From: Halomontanus rarus
Lineage (GTDB): Archaea; Halobacteriota; Halobacteria; Halobacteriales; Natrialbaceae
NCBI RefSeq assembly: GCF_017357405.1
Contig: NZ_CP071597.1
Coordinates: 3,720,001-3,784,000 of the forward strand
Direction: 5' to 3'
Length of the DNA: 64,000 nucleotides
Below, piece by piece: positions 1-8,597 of this stretch (the first letter of the stretch is position 1; each line of letters opens with the position of its first letter). Position numbers and translations under genes: made by a program. The notes below the pieces were generated by a model. It saw only the letters and a program-made list of their open reading frames with translations. It did not search any database and had not been told where the DNA came from.

Positions 1-284
1 GAGTTCTCCGGTGCCTGGTCGAGGGTCCGAAGCGCGAGCACGTCCGAGACGATGAGATCGGCTGCGTTACTGGCGACGATGAAGTCGTCCATCACGTCTT
101 TGAGTGTGCGCTCGTCGGCGAGCATGTGGACCGTCGGGAGGTCGCCGTCGAATTCGGTGGCGACGGTGACGAACTCTTCGATGGCATCCCAAGAAGGGTT
201 GACCATGTAGACGTCCCCAGACGCGTCCGAGAGGACCGTTTCCAGGATGTCGTCGATCTGGTGGTTGAGTAAATTTGAGGTCAT
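1..284 (-). CDS. tbsP: Transcriptional regulator TbsP (DUF5821 family), 3' part cut off by window edge
   Basis: Ninety-four codons are visible from an ATG at 284; the rest lies beyond the left edge. The protein starts MTSNLLNHQIDDILETVL and continues with VHMLADERTLKDVMDDF and SNAADLIVSDVL, which I recognise as the N-terminal half of the haloarchaeal TbsP family (named as a suppressor of trmB mutants and described as a regulator of gluconeogenic genes in response to glucose). The function is family knowledge; the sequence shows only the conserved N-terminus. An AT-rich stretch at about 312-324 lies upstream of the start and may be its promoter. The DNA-binding C-terminal part cannot be checked. 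Confidence 0.8.
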   Translation of the reverse strand, partial: MTSNLLNHQIDDILETVLSDASGDVYMVNPSWDAIEEFVTVATEFDGDLPTVHMLADERTLKDVMDDFIVASNAADLIVSDVLALRTLDQAPEN

Positions 285-687
285 GCCTATACACAAGTAA
301 AAGAGCGCTGGGTACTTAATTTTGTTGGCCGTTTCGGCACCGGAAGTTCTGGTCATCGGCGACTACCGGTGATTTTTGTCGATTCTGTCGTCATTTCTCA
401 AACCAAGATGCTACATCATGTGTTTTTTTAACTACTTCAGTGGTGATTATGACTACATCATTGACTATTGGGAACGGTTATATGTCGCCTACTGTCGCCG
501 ACGTGACCTGATGGGAAAGCCTAAATACGAGTAACATGTAATTATGAATCCGTATGGGTGTTAAACACACACAGCTATGGGTGGCAGTTCGAAACAACAG
601 TGAACGATTGTCTCAGGTCGTTCGGTCGGTTGCGACGGGTGCTGTCGAGGCGAAACGTGTGAGTATCTACGGCGGCCCGTAAGCCGA
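285..687. other. AT-rich intergenic region
   Basis: About 400 bases between the divergent tbsP start and the 3' end of the CHAT peptidase gene. It is clearly richer in A+T than its neighbours and holds a 9-bp direct repeat CTACATCAT (411-419 and 453-461) and a TATA-like TTATATG at about 479-485. No ORF with plausible coding character follows that element: ATGs at 544 and 577 run into stops within 8 codons. No gene seen. Confidence 0.5.
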
Positions 688-2772
688 TCAGGACTGCAAC
701 GTCGGCCACAGGTCTTGCGACCAGTAGACGTCGCCGTCGTAGATTACCGGCGTCTCCGATTCTTTCAGAAACGATACCAGCTCGCCAGTCTCGAGTGTGA
801 AACTGGACTCCGTCCCACAGAGGTACGCGTGCTCGTTCGTCTCGACGTGGGGATAGTAGTAGAGGCCGGTCATCTGCGTCGAAAAACACTCGAGCGAGAG
901 GAGATACTGGTCGTCATCGAGGCGTTCGACGGTGGCCGTCGTCGGGACGCGGTGTTCGCCTTGGGTCAGCGAGTGGGTACCGTCGCCGACGACCGCGTAA
1001 TCTTTCCCCATCATGATTCGCCTGCGCGCGAGCGACATCGCCCGCTCGATGCTGAAGCCGTGGATCAGCAGTTTGGCGAACGTCGAGCCGACCTTCACGG
1101 CGTGATCGTTGAGGACCTTGGTGAAGGTGACCGCACCGGCGACGCTCCCCTTCTCGATCAACGACATCCCCTCGTAGAACGAGCCGCAGGCGTTGAGAAA
1201 GAACGTCTGCGCGTTACACCGATCGAGACTGTCGATCGAAAGCGACCCGTTCGAACACCGCAATCCGTCCGTCTCACAGTGGCCGATGTAGTGAACGAAG
1301 TCGTGATCGGTCTCGAAGACTCGAGCGAGTTCGGCTGTTCCGAGCGACTCCTCGACGGACACGTCGATCGCGAGGTCGTCCGATCGCTGGCGATAGATCT
1401 CCGCGACGTCCGTGTGCTCGTCTTTCATGTCGCGGTCGTTCAAGACGATGCAGATCGACGTCGGGTTTCCGCTATCCTCGAGGTAGTTCAATCGGTTGGA
1501 GTAGGCTTCGGGCGCAGATTTGAAGACGTCGATCGGGACGCCGTCCGCGAGCCAGCCGTGGGCGTGGCTGCTCTTGAGTTCGGGCTTGACGATGTCGACA
1601 GAGGCGACCTGACTGGCGCCGGCTCGCGCGGTCGGGTTCGACCGCGGTTGGGGTCCCCTGTAAAAATCCTCGAGTGACCGCTCGACGAGTTCCTTGCCCT
1701 CGAGTTCGGAGGTTCGTGGCACTCCGAGTAAGCTGAGCCGGTCGAGCAGGAACGGGAGCAGTTCGACGTTCGACGGCGTCGGATCGACGTAGGTCGTGAG
1801 GTGCCACGTGGGGAGGCGGTGTTCGATTGCGCCGTGGGGAACGTCGAGGTACGTCGCCAGTCGCTGTTGTGGCGTCGCCTCGTAGAGGGCCTCCATATCG
1901 AGTTCTAACGCGTCGAGCATGCTCAGTTCCGAGAGATCCGCCCGGTAGGGGCCCGCGTTCCGAACGAGCGAGTCCAGAAAGAACGTCTTGCGGAGCAACC
2001 GCTCGGCGTCCCGTTCGAGGGTCGGCATCGGTGACAACGTCACCTCTCGAGCGACGTCGGGGAGCCGAAGTGCCGGCGTCTCCCGGTCGGTCGTTCGAAC
2101 CCGCGCTTGGAGGTAGTAAGCCAGCGGTGCGGTGACGAAAAGGGGTTCGATAGCGTCGGGGACGAGCAGTTCGATGCCAGTATCGGGCGTGCTCGTTTCG
2201 ATTCGGTCGGGAATCTCGCACTTCGGTCCCTGTCGAACGAGCGGTGGATGACCGCGCAGCGTCGGGTAGGTTCGGTCGGGAGTCGACGTCTTCTGCGCGG
2301 AGGTGAGGTGAGTGATCGCCGTCGCCATTCCCTCGGTGGTCGGGGGAACGGTGATCGTTCCGGCGGGGAGTTCGTGGTGGCTCCGAAATCCGAAGATGAC
2401 TCGCCGTCGCTCCGGGAACGCGAGTTCGATGTGTTCGTAGTCGTCGGCCTGTTTGATAGTCCCGGAGCCGGAGAATCGGAGGTAGATCTTGATCTCGGTG
2501 TCGATATCGACGATGTACTCCCCGGATGGAAGCGAGAGCGGGTCGCCGGTCGGGTCGAGTTCGTACTGCTCGTCGCGACCCAGCGAGAAGGCGTAGACGA
2601 TCGCGTGGGGAAACCGTAACCGAGTGGCCGTCGCTTCGACGGTTTCGTCGACTGGCCGCGAAATGGTGGGACCGCTACCCGACACGGTCAATCCCCTCCC
2701 TTCGACGGTTACCTCGGCGTTGTCGGCATCGACGACGCGAAGGTGGTCGTCACCCACCTCCCACTCGATCAT
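688..2772 (-). CDS. CHAT/caspase-like peptidase domain protein
   Basis: A 694-residue protein whose C-terminal third has the hallmarks of the CHAT (caspase HetF associated with TPR) clan CD peptidase fold: a hydrophobic strand ending in a histidine (VHYIGHCE, His498), then a second strand ending in cysteine (FFLNACGS, Cys529), with flanking segments GAVTFTKV and FAKLLIHGFSIERA typical of the fold. The first 400 residues are beta-rich, with hydrophobic strands such as IYLRFSGSG, and contain no TPR repeats I can see. No signal peptide or membrane helix, so it is probably cytoplasmic. Related bacterial CHAT proteases act in programmed cleavage and defence, but nothing here shows a partner or substrate, and the neighbours (tbsP, glyA) are unrelated. 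The catalytic dyad is directly visible; the protease role is inference. It is divergent from glyA and shares a 171-bp promoter region. Confidence 0.7.
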   Translation of the reverse strand: MIEWEVGDDHLRVVDADNAEVTVEGRGLTVSGSGPTISRPVDETVEATATRLRFPHAIVYAFSLGRDEQYELDPTGDPLSLPSGEYIVDIDTEIKIYLRFSGSGTIKQADDYEHIELAFPERRRVIFGFRSHHELPAGTITVPPTTEGMATAITHLTSAQKTSTPDRTYPTLRGHPPLVRQGPKCEIPDRIETSTPDTGIELLVPDAIEPLFVTAPLAYYLQARVRTTDRETPALRLPDVAREVTLSPMPTLERDAERLLRKTFFLDSLVRNAGPYRADLSELSMLDALELDMEALYEATPQQRLATYLDVPHGAIEHRLPTWHLTTYVDPTPSNVELLPFLLDRLSLLGVPRTSELEGKELVERSLEDFYRGPQPRSNPTARAGASQVASVDIVKPELKSSHAHGWLADGVPIDVFKSAPEAYSNRLNYLEDSGNPTSICIVLNDRDMKDEHTDVAEIYRQRSDDLAIDVSVEESLGTAELARVFETDHDFVHYIGHCETDGLRCSNGSLSIDSLDRCNAQTFFLNACGSFYEGMSLIEKGSVAGAVTFTKVLNDHAVKVGSTFAKLLIHGFSIERAMSLARRRIMMGKDYAVVGDGTHSLTQGEHRVPTTATVERLDDDQYLLSLECFSTQMTGLYYYPHVETNEHAYLCGTESSFTLETGELVSFLKESETPVIYDGDVYWSQDLWPTLQS

Positions 2773-2910
2773 TTGGCTCGGTGAATGTCACTCGGACCAG
2801 TTAGTTGTATCGGGTAGTATGTCAGCAAACATGATCGAGCGAGGGCCCGCTCGAGCGTGTGAGACGTGACAACGAGGCCATCCCGGGGGTTCGATTTGCC
2901 GGAGAAAGGT

Positions 2911-2919
2911 ACACTTATG
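2911..2919 (+). promoter_or_regulatory. TATA box of glyA
   Basis: ACACTTATG centred about 28 nt before the ATG at 2944. The spacing fits a leaderless haloarchaeal transcript and supports choosing 2944 over the upstream in-frame start at 2866. Confidence 0.55.
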
Positions 2920-2943
2920 CCTCGTCCAGTCACCTTTCGACAC

Positions 2944-4197
2944 ATGGAACACGAGCACGTTCGAGGGGTCGACCCGGCAGTCGCCGACGCCCTCGAAGGT
3001 GAGATCGACCGGCAGCGCGAAACGCTGCAGATGATCGCCAGCGAGAACCACGTCAGTCGCGCCGTTCTGGACGCCCAAAGCAGTGTCCTGACGAACAAGT
3101 ACGCCGAGGGCTACCCCGGCCAGCGCTACTACGGTGGCTGCGAGTTCGCCGACGAGGTCGAACGCCTCGCGATCGACCGCGCGGCCGAACTCTTCGGCGC
3201 CGAGCACGTCAACGTCCAGCCCCACTCGGGCACCCAGGCCAATCAGGCCGTCTACTTCGCGATGCTCGAGCCCGGCGACAAGGTGCTCTCGCTCGATCTG
3301 ACCCACGGCGGTCACCTCTCACACGGCCACCCCGCGAACTTCACGGGCCAGCTCTACGAGGTCGAGCAGTACGAGGTCGACCCCGAGACGGGCTACCTCG
3401 ACTACGAGGGCCTCGCCGAACACGCAGCGGAGTTCGACCCGGACATCATCGTCTCGGGATACTCCGCGTACCCGCGGGAAGTCGAGTGGGAGCGCATTCA
3501 GGAGGCCGCCGATTCGGTCGACGCGCTCCACCTCGCCGACATCGCCCACATCACCGGCCTGGTCGCCGCGGGCGTCCACCCCTCGCCGGTCGGCGTCGCC
3601 GACTTCGTCACCGGCAGCACCCACAAGACCATCCGCTCCGGCCGCGGCGGCATCGTCATGTGCGACGAGGAGTACGCCGACGACATCGACGCCGCCGTCT
3701 TCCCCGGCGGGCAGGGCGGCCCGCTGATGCACAACGTCGCCGGCAAGGCCGTCGGCTTCGGCGAAGCCCTGGAACCGGAATTCGAGGAGTACGCCGAGCA
3801 AACCGTCGAAAACGCCAAAACGCTCGGCGAGACGCTCGCCGACCGCGGCTTCGAACTCGTCTCCGGCGGCACCGACAACCACCTCGTGCTCGTCGACCTC
3901 CGACCGTCACACCCGGACACGACGGGTGGCGACGCCGAGGAAGCGCTCGAGGAGGCCGGCATCGTCCTCAACGGCAACACCGTGCCGGGCGAGACGCGCT
4001 CGGCGTTCAACCCCAGTGGCATCCGCGCAGGGACGCCCGGACTCACGACGCGCGGGTTCGACGAAGAGGACATGCAGGTCGTCGGTGACTGTATCGCGCG
4101 CGTGATCGACGCGCCCGACGACGAGGACGTGATCGGCGAGGTCCGCGAGGAAGTCGCCGAGTTGTGCGAGGCGAACCCGCTGTACGAGAGCGAATAG
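2944..4197 (+). CDS. glyA: Serine hydroxymethyltransferase
   Basis: Interconverts serine and glycine while loading a C1 unit on the folate-type carrier; PLP enzyme, cytoplasmic. The 417-residue length matches archaeal SHMT. Visible signatures: the IASENHVS segment near the N-terminus, KYAEGYPGQRYYGG (substrate loop), PHSGTQAN, LADIAHITG (Asp199/His202 around the cofactor) and the PLP lysine in TGSTHKTIRSGRGG (Lys228). The start at 2944 is chosen because the family begins close to HEHVRGVDPAV and a TATA box lies 28 nt upstream; an in-frame start at 2866 would add 26 unsupported residues. It sits about 560 bp upstream of folD on the same strand, so the two steps of the C1 cycle are neighbours, though the gap suggests separate transcripts. 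Confidence 0.97.
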   Translation: MEHEHVRGVDPAVADALEGEIDRQRETLQMIASENHVSRAVLDAQSSVLTNKYAEGYPGQRYYGGCEFADEVERLAIDRAAELFGAEHVNVQPHSGTQANQAVYFAMLEPGDKVLSLDLTHGGHLSHGHPANFTGQLYEVEQYEVDPETGYLDYEGLAEHAAEFDPDIIVSGYSAYPREVEWERIQEAADSVDALHLADIAHITGLVAAGVHPSPVGVADFVTGSTHKTIRSGRGGIVMCDEEYADDIDAAVFPGGQGGPLMHNVAGKAVGFGEALEPEFEEYAEQTVENAKTLGETLADRGFELVSGGTDNHLVLVDLRPSHPDTTGGDAEEALEEAGIVLNGNTVPGETRSAFNPSGIRAGTPGLTTRGFDEEDMQVVGDCIARVIDAPDDEDVIGEVREEVAELCEANPLYESE

Positions 4198-4294
4198 CCG
4201 CCCGTTTTTCCTCGAGATTTTTCGATACCGCTCCCGCGAGCGCCTGCGACCGAGACCCGAATCCGACGGTCGTCAGCATCGGGCTTACTGGCGG

Positions 4295-4649
4295 ATGACA
4301 CCTACCGTCGCCGATGTCGAAACGCCCCACCGGGCCTCGATGGACGACGATCGATTGCTCGAGCTTCATCCTTCCGACGAGTCCGCGCAGTCGACGTTCG
4401 CGGCGACCGTTACGCCGCTGCTCAAGCGACTAGAGATCCCGCCGGCTCCGAGAGGCCGACGGAGGGATAACGACGCCCGTTCCCGACGCCTTCGCTACCG
4501 ACCCGCCCAACGGTCTCGGCGCGGATCCGGTGCCGGATGGAGGCCGTGGGGCCGACACCGACGGCCCGCCCCCGTTCGACGCGGTCGTCACCGACGAGCG
4601 GGAGACCTCGGAGCGGAAGGTCGCGGAGGCGGAGGTGGGGGTGGAGTAG
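4295..4649 (+). pseudogene. Possible frameshifted small ORF between glyA and folD
   Basis: Two stretches with haloarchaeal codon bias lie in different frames. The first, from the ATG at 4295, reads MTPTVADVETPHRASMDDD and on to LLKRLEIPPAP, then turns into arginine-rich noise. The second, in another frame, reads GGITTPVPDAFATDPP and ends ERKVAEAEVGVE at a TAG (4647-4649). A single frameshift around 4440-4460 would join them into one acidic protein of about 115 residues. I do not recognise the family. It may be a decayed gene, a sequencing error, or chance; the coding-like bias is the only support. Confidence 0.3.
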
Positions 4650-4681
4650 GACGCGCCCGCCCTCCCGTCGATATACACGGA

Positions 4682-4721
4682 CGTGCCTATCGGGGTAGGA
4701 GAGTCGACGAAAATAGGCACG
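4682..4721. repeat. 9-bp inverted repeat upstream of folD
   Basis: CGTGCCTAT (4682-4690) and ATAGGCACG (4713-4721) are perfect inverted arms separated by 22 bp, 41 bp before the folD ATG. It could be an operator for a dimeric regulator or a hairpin in a leader. Confidence 0.5.
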
Positions 4722-4761
4722 AACCCGAGGGTTGAAGAGGGTCGCCGTCGCCTTCTCGAGT

Positions 4762-5655
4762 ATGACCGAGATCATCGACGGGAACGCGGTCGCGAGTGAG
4801 ATTCGCGATGAGTTGACCGATGCGATCGAGACGCTGGCCGACGCCGGTGCGCGGCCGGGACTGGCGACGGTTCTAATGGGCGACGATCCCGCGAGCCAGA
4901 CGTACGTGAACATGAAACAGCGAGACTGCGAGGAGGTCGGTATCGAGGGCGTTCACGTCGAAATCGACGGCGACGCCCCCGCCGAGGAGCTGTTCGACAC
5001 CATCGACGACCTGAACGCGGATCCGGACGTCCACGGCTACCTCGTCCAGTCACCCGTCCCGGACCACATCGACTACCGAGACGTGATCCGACGGATCGAC
5101 CCCGGAAAGGACGTCGACGGCTTCCATCCCGAAAACGTCGGCCGTCTCGTCGCCGGTGACGCCCGCTTCCGACCGTGTACGCCCCACGGCGTTCAGAAAT
5201 TGCTCGAGGCCGCAGATGTCGAACTCGAGGGCGCGGACGTGACGATCGTCGGTCGGTCGGACATCGTCGGTAAGCCGCTGGCGAACCTGTTGATTCAGAA
5301 AGCCGACGACGGAAACGCGACGGTGACGGTCTGTCACTCCCGGACGGACGACCTCGCTGCCAAGACCCGAAGGGCAGATATCGTCGTCGCGGCCTGTGGC
5401 GTCCCCGAGTTGATCGACGGTTCGATGATCGGCGACGATGCCGTCGTGATCGACGTCGGCGTCAACCGCGTCGATGCCGACAACGAGAAAGGGTACGAAC
5501 TCGTCGGCGACGTCGAGTTCGAGAGCGCAAAGGAGAAGGCGAGCGCCATCACGCCGGTGCCCGGCGGCGTCGGCCCGATGACCCGCGCGATGTTGCTGTA
5601 CAACACGGTGAAGGCAGCGAGCATTCAGGAAGGCATCGACGTCGACCTTCCCTGA
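4762..5655 (+). CDS. folD: Bifunctional methylenetetrahydrofolate dehydrogenase/cyclohydrolase
   Basis: Catalyses NADP-linked oxidation of methylene-THF and hydrolysis to formyl-THF, feeding purine and formyl-group synthesis. The 297-residue protein has the family motifs: QTYVNMK with the catalytic Tyr48/Lys52 pair, YLVQSPVPDH, PGKDVDGFHP, PCTPHGV, the Rossmann loop VGRSDIVGKPLANLL, and the C-terminal TPVPGGVGPMTRAML. The ATG at 4762 is preferred because MTEIIDGNAVA is the normal N-terminus; an upstream in-frame ATG at 4732 would add ten residues. Functionally paired with glyA upstream. An inverted repeat at 4682-4721 precedes it. Confidence 0.97.
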   Translation: MTEIIDGNAVASEIRDELTDAIETLADAGARPGLATVLMGDDPASQTYVNMKQRDCEEVGIEGVHVEIDGDAPAEELFDTIDDLNADPDVHGYLVQSPVPDHIDYRDVIRRIDPGKDVDGFHPENVGRLVAGDARFRPCTPHGVQKLLEAADVELEGADVTIVGRSDIVGKPLANLLIQKADDGNATVTVCHSRTDDLAAKTRRADIVVAACGVPELIDGSMIGDDAVVIDVGVNRVDADNEKGYELVGDVEFESAKEKASAITPVPGGVGPMTRAMLLYNTVKAASIQEGIDVDLP

Positions 5656-5691
5656 CGCGACCGTAACGATCCACCACCATCTCGAGAGCAG

Positions 5692-6195
5692 TCACCGACG
5701 CTGACACGCGCCCAGCCCCTCTCGAATCGCCGTCGCGAGTTCGTGTGGTCGGTCCGAGCCGACAAATACCGATTTTTGGCCGCGGCGCGTGAGTGTGACT
5801 CCGTCTCTCGAGTTCGGCGTGTACTCCCAGCCGGCTCGCGTCCACCTGATGCCGTACTGGTAGGATCGTCGACGCTCGACTCGCACGTCCTCGAGTTCCC
5901 CGAACGAGATCGTTCGGGGAGTGCGGTGAAACGGCCAGTACCGTATCTCGAGGCCGTCGTCCGTCACTCGCGTTCGCATCGCCGATCGGAGCAGGCCGAT
6001 GGGGAGAACGGCGAGAGCGACGACGAGCACGACCACTGCGATCGAACTCCGGGTAACTCCCTGCTCGCCGACGACCGCGATACTCGCGAGCAGCGGCCCC
6101 GGAATCGAGAGCACGAGAAGCGCCGGTCCCATCCACGAGGGGAGCGTCTGGCGCTCGTCGAACCACACGTCGGTTCGAGTCCGATCCTCGACCAT
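5692..6195 (-). CDS. Membrane protein with a PH-like (bPH2-type) domain
   Basis: A 167-residue protein with two transmembrane helices (about residues 22-42, rich in LLVLSIPGPLL, and 50-70, IAVVVLVVALAVLPIGLL), followed by a soluble domain whose strands (LEIRYWPFH, TISFGELEDVRVE, GVTLTRRGQKSVFVGSD, HELATAIREGL) resemble bacterial PH domains found after paired helices. The initiator ATG at 6195 gives a normal N-terminus; longer in-frame extensions upstream are arginine-serine rich and look non-coding. The gene is convergent with folD (36-bp gap). Function unknown; such proteins sit in the cytoplasmic membrane. Confidence 0.7.
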   Translation of the reverse strand: MVEDRTRTDVWFDERQTLPSWMGPALLVLSIPGPLLASIAVVGEQGVTRSSIAVVVLVVALAVLPIGLLRSAMRTRVTDDGLEIRYWPFHRTPRTISFGELEDVRVERRRSYQYGIRWTRAGWEYTPNSRDGVTLTRRGQKSVFVGSDRPHELATAIREGLGACQRR

Positions 6196-6310
6196 TTGCC
6201 GACTGTACGGCTCGTGTCGCAAAAACGTATCGCCGTGTGACACGTCGAGTATCGATCGCCGAGTACCGAGTACCGAGCGTCGAGCGTCGACGTTGAGGCG
6301 GGAAGAGAAC

Positions 6311-7129
6311 TCAACCGAACGAGAGTCGCTCGAGGCGGTCCTGTGCCCGTGCGAGCGCCGAATCGTCGTCGTCGCGGATTCCCGTCGCGAGGTCCCGTGC
6401 CGCGTCGACGAGCGTTTCGGCCGTCCGCGGTTCGACGTCGCCGTCGAGCATTCGAGTTCGCGTGACGTGTTCGCCGAGCGCCTCGAGCGTCGAGCGTTCG
6501 GCGGTGGTGAGTGTGGTGGGGGCGGTCCGTCCGTTTCGTTCGGTCTGTTCGGTCCGTCCGGACCGTTCGCTTTGTCCCTGCGTTCGATTCTGCGTCTGTT
6601 GTTCCGTCTGGTCGTCGATCCACGTCCGGATCTCTCGGCGGTACTCGTCGACGGCGGCGGCGTACGCGAGCCCGCGAGCGTTCCGTAAGGACTGTGGAAC
6701 CTCCGACACGGGGGGTCGCTCTCCGCGGTCGGCGTCGCCAAGCAGCGAGAGAAAGTACAGTTCCTCGTCGTCGGAGAGTTCGTACTCTCGTGTTCGGCGG
6801 ACGATATCGGCGACGTGCAGCAGTTCGATCGCGGCGAGATAGTCGTCGTCGAGGGGCTGGAGTCGACCGCCGTTGATGAAGCCCCGACGACGGACGTACG
6901 TTTGGCATTCATCGCGTGCGCGCGAGGCGAGGTCCTCGACGGGTTCCTCGTCGACGGCGTTTCGGACGGCGGTGAGGTCGAACGGCGTCTCGAGGTCGGT
7001 GTGTTCGGTCCGTTCGTCGATACCGACGCTCCGGATGCTCCCACAGGCAGGACAGCCGACGCTGCCGGTTTCGTAGTACGACCACCGGGTGCCACACTCG
7101 CTACACTCCCGTTCACCGCGGATCTTCAT
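6311..7129 (-). CDS. DUF7117 family protein with N-terminal zinc ribbon
   Basis: A 272-residue haloarchaeal protein that opens with a TFIIB/rubredoxin-like zinc ribbon: CSECG near residues 9-13 and CPACG near residues 26-30 (two CxxC knuckles), followed by helical segments (DDDYLAAIELLHVADIVRRTREYELSDDEE, YAAAVDEYRREIRTWID) and a low-complexity Gln/Thr/Arg linker before a helical C-terminus. I recognise the arrangement as the haloarchaeal DUF7117 family; its biochemical role is unknown. The zinc ribbon suggests nucleic-acid or protein contact. It lies 115 bp upstream of the PH-like membrane gene on the same strand and may be co-transcribed with it. Confidence 0.75.
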   Translation of the reverse strand: MKIRGERECSECGTRWSYYETGSVGCPACGSIRSVGIDERTEHTDLETPFDLTAVRNAVDEEPVEDLASRARDECQTYVRRRGFINGGRLQPLDDDYLAAIELLHVADIVRRTREYELSDDEELYFLSLLGDADRGERPPVSEVPQSLRNARGLAYAAAVDEYRREIRTWIDDQTEQQTQNRTQGQSERSGRTEQTERNGRTAPTTLTTAERSTLEALGEHVTRTRMLDGDVEPRTAETLVDAARDLATGIRDDDDSALARAQDRLERLSFG

Positions 7130-7628
7130 GGGGGAGAATACTCGAGCGGGACGGATAGTCCCTCCGTTCGACCCCCTCTTCGTTACGTTCTGCAGGCAGT
7201 CTCGGTGGACACGGCCGCTGAATCAGCGACGCCCGTGTCCGTGTGGGTGTGCAGGTCTCGTCTCCCTCCCTTTCTGTCTCTCGCTCACCGCCGTCGACCG
7301 TCCGCCGGCTTTCGACGGCGCCCAGTCGGCGGTGAACGGAACGTTAGTGATCGTTCGACAACTGGTCTTGCTGAAGCGGATGTCGGCCACGAGTTGGTGC
7401 GTCCAGTCGCCGGAACCGATGTGCTCGAGAGCCAAGTGTCGTGATACCAAACCACGTAGAAAATCGGGTTTCAGCGACGGATGCGGACGAAGTATCCGCC
7501 CGGAGACGAGAACGCAGACTGTCGTTCGAGAGGGACAATCACACTTTCTTACTCGAGAGCTAATGTGTCATTAAGGTGCGGCAGGTGCAGGCCGCACGGC
7601 AACCAGTCGGAACGTCTTACCAGAATGT
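7130..7628. other. Intergenic region, nothing recognised
   Basis: About 500 bases between a divergent pair of genes (DUF7117 and the Tat lipoprotein). I see only arginine/serine-rich short ORFs that look like frame shadows, and an AT-richer segment (about 7545-7575) that may hold the lipoprotein promoter. No RNA gene or repeat recognised. Confidence 0.4.
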
Positions 7629-8342
7629 ATGTCCCGAAGCCGAATCAGTCGACGTAAGTTCGTGGCTGCAGCCGGAACCGCAAGTGCACTCGTCCTCGCG
7701 GGTTGTGCGGACGGAGGTCCCGGCGACGACAACGAGTCCGACCCAGAAAACGAGACTGGAATGGAAGACAACGAGAGTGACAGCGGACTCGGTGACGATA
7801 ACGAATCCGAGGACAACGAAACTGACGATGCCGCCGGCGAGGACGAAACGTACTCGCTGACCGTCACGGTCGAAGACGAGGAAGAAGAACCCATCGAGGG
7901 TGCCACCGTCATGCTCCAAGAACCCGACGACATGGGCGAGGACGGTGGACTCGGTGACGACAACGAGAGCGAAGATAACGAGAGTGACGGGCTCGGTGCG
8001 GACAACGAGAGCGAAGATAACGAAAGCGACGGGCTCGGCGCGGACAACGAGAGCGAGGATAACGAGAGCGCCGACAACGAGACGGATGGCGGAATGGGCG
8101 TCGAGGCCGATCAGGAAGAAGAGACCGACGAGAACGGTGAGGTCGAGTTCACCGAACTCGAGGACGGCGAATACACGGTCTCCGCGGAAGCCGACGACTA
8201 CGACGGGATGGCCGAAGAGGACGTCGAGATCGACGGCGACGACGAAGAGGTAACCCTGACTCTCGAGGGTGGTGACGGCGCAGCCGGCAACGAGAGCGAG
8301 GATAACGAAAGCGACGACAACGAAAGCGACGGCGGACTGTAA
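7629..8342 (+). CDS. Tat-exported lipoprotein with 15 N-glycosylation sequons
   Basis: A 237-residue protein with a twin-arginine signal (SRRKFVAAAG), hydrophobic stretch and lipobox LAGC (Cys26), so it should be exported folded and anchored by lipid on the outside. The body contains a small beta-sandwich of the carboxypeptidase-regulatory/PEGA type: TYSLTVTVEDEEEEPIEGATVML and GEVEFTELEDGEYTVSAEADDY. An acidic insertion of repeats (residues about 103-156) splits it, and two more repeat blocks flank it. The repeats are DNESE/DNESD units, giving Asn-x-Ser/Thr sequons at residues 35, 41, 48, 58, 63, 112, 117, 126, 131, 140, 145, 150, 221, 226 and 231. The repeats are what I see; dense glycosylation in the S-layer space is inference. 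Function unknown. Confidence 0.8.
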   Translation: MSRSRISRRKFVAAAGTASALVLAGCADGGPGDDNESDPENETGMEDNESDSGLGDDNESEDNETDDAAGEDETYSLTVTVEDEEEEPIEGATVMLQEPDDMGEDGGLGDDNESEDNESDGLGADNESEDNESDGLGADNESEDNESADNETDGGMGVEADQEEETDENGEVEFTELEDGEYTVSAEADDYDGMAEEDVEIDGDDEEVTLTLEGGDGAAGNESEDNESDDNESDGGL

Positions 8343-8469
8343 ACGGCTTCACTCGTCGACGCCGTATCCGTATCGAGAACGACCGTATCGACCTTTTTCG
8401 CGCATCGGTACCGCTCTCCAGTACCAACTGAAACCCGTGACAGCTGATAGGGTTTGCTGTACCGATGTA

Positions 8470-8504
8470 CCGGTGCAACCGCAGGTCGGTCGCAATTGCA
8501 CCGG
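8470..8504. repeat. Inverted repeat (9-bp arms)
   Basis: CCGGTGCAA (8470-8478) pairs perfectly with TTGCACCGG (8496-8504) across a 17-nt loop, about 130 bp after the lipoprotein stop. It could be a transcript-end structure or a regulatory site. Confidence 0.5.
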
Positions 8505-8597
8505 AAACGAGTTACAGGTGACCGTACGAGTGGTCAGATACCGGTGGCCGGGTATTCAGTGACGGATGGCGGCGACGGTGACACGGTAAAGCGAACG

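Noticed and set aside
411..461. Direct repeat CTACATCAT as an attachment or iteron site
   Set aside because: Only two 9-bp copies, with no integrase, Orc/Cdc6 or tRNA gene nearby.
715..1677. Long plus-strand ORF opposite the CHAT gene
   Set aside because: Arginine/valine-rich translation typical of the antisense frame in GC-rich DNA; the minus-strand reading has motifs. The same reasoning removed dozens of other long antisense ORFs (for example opposite glyA, the AAA ATPase, dgoD, acyl-CoA dehydrogenase and Bax1).
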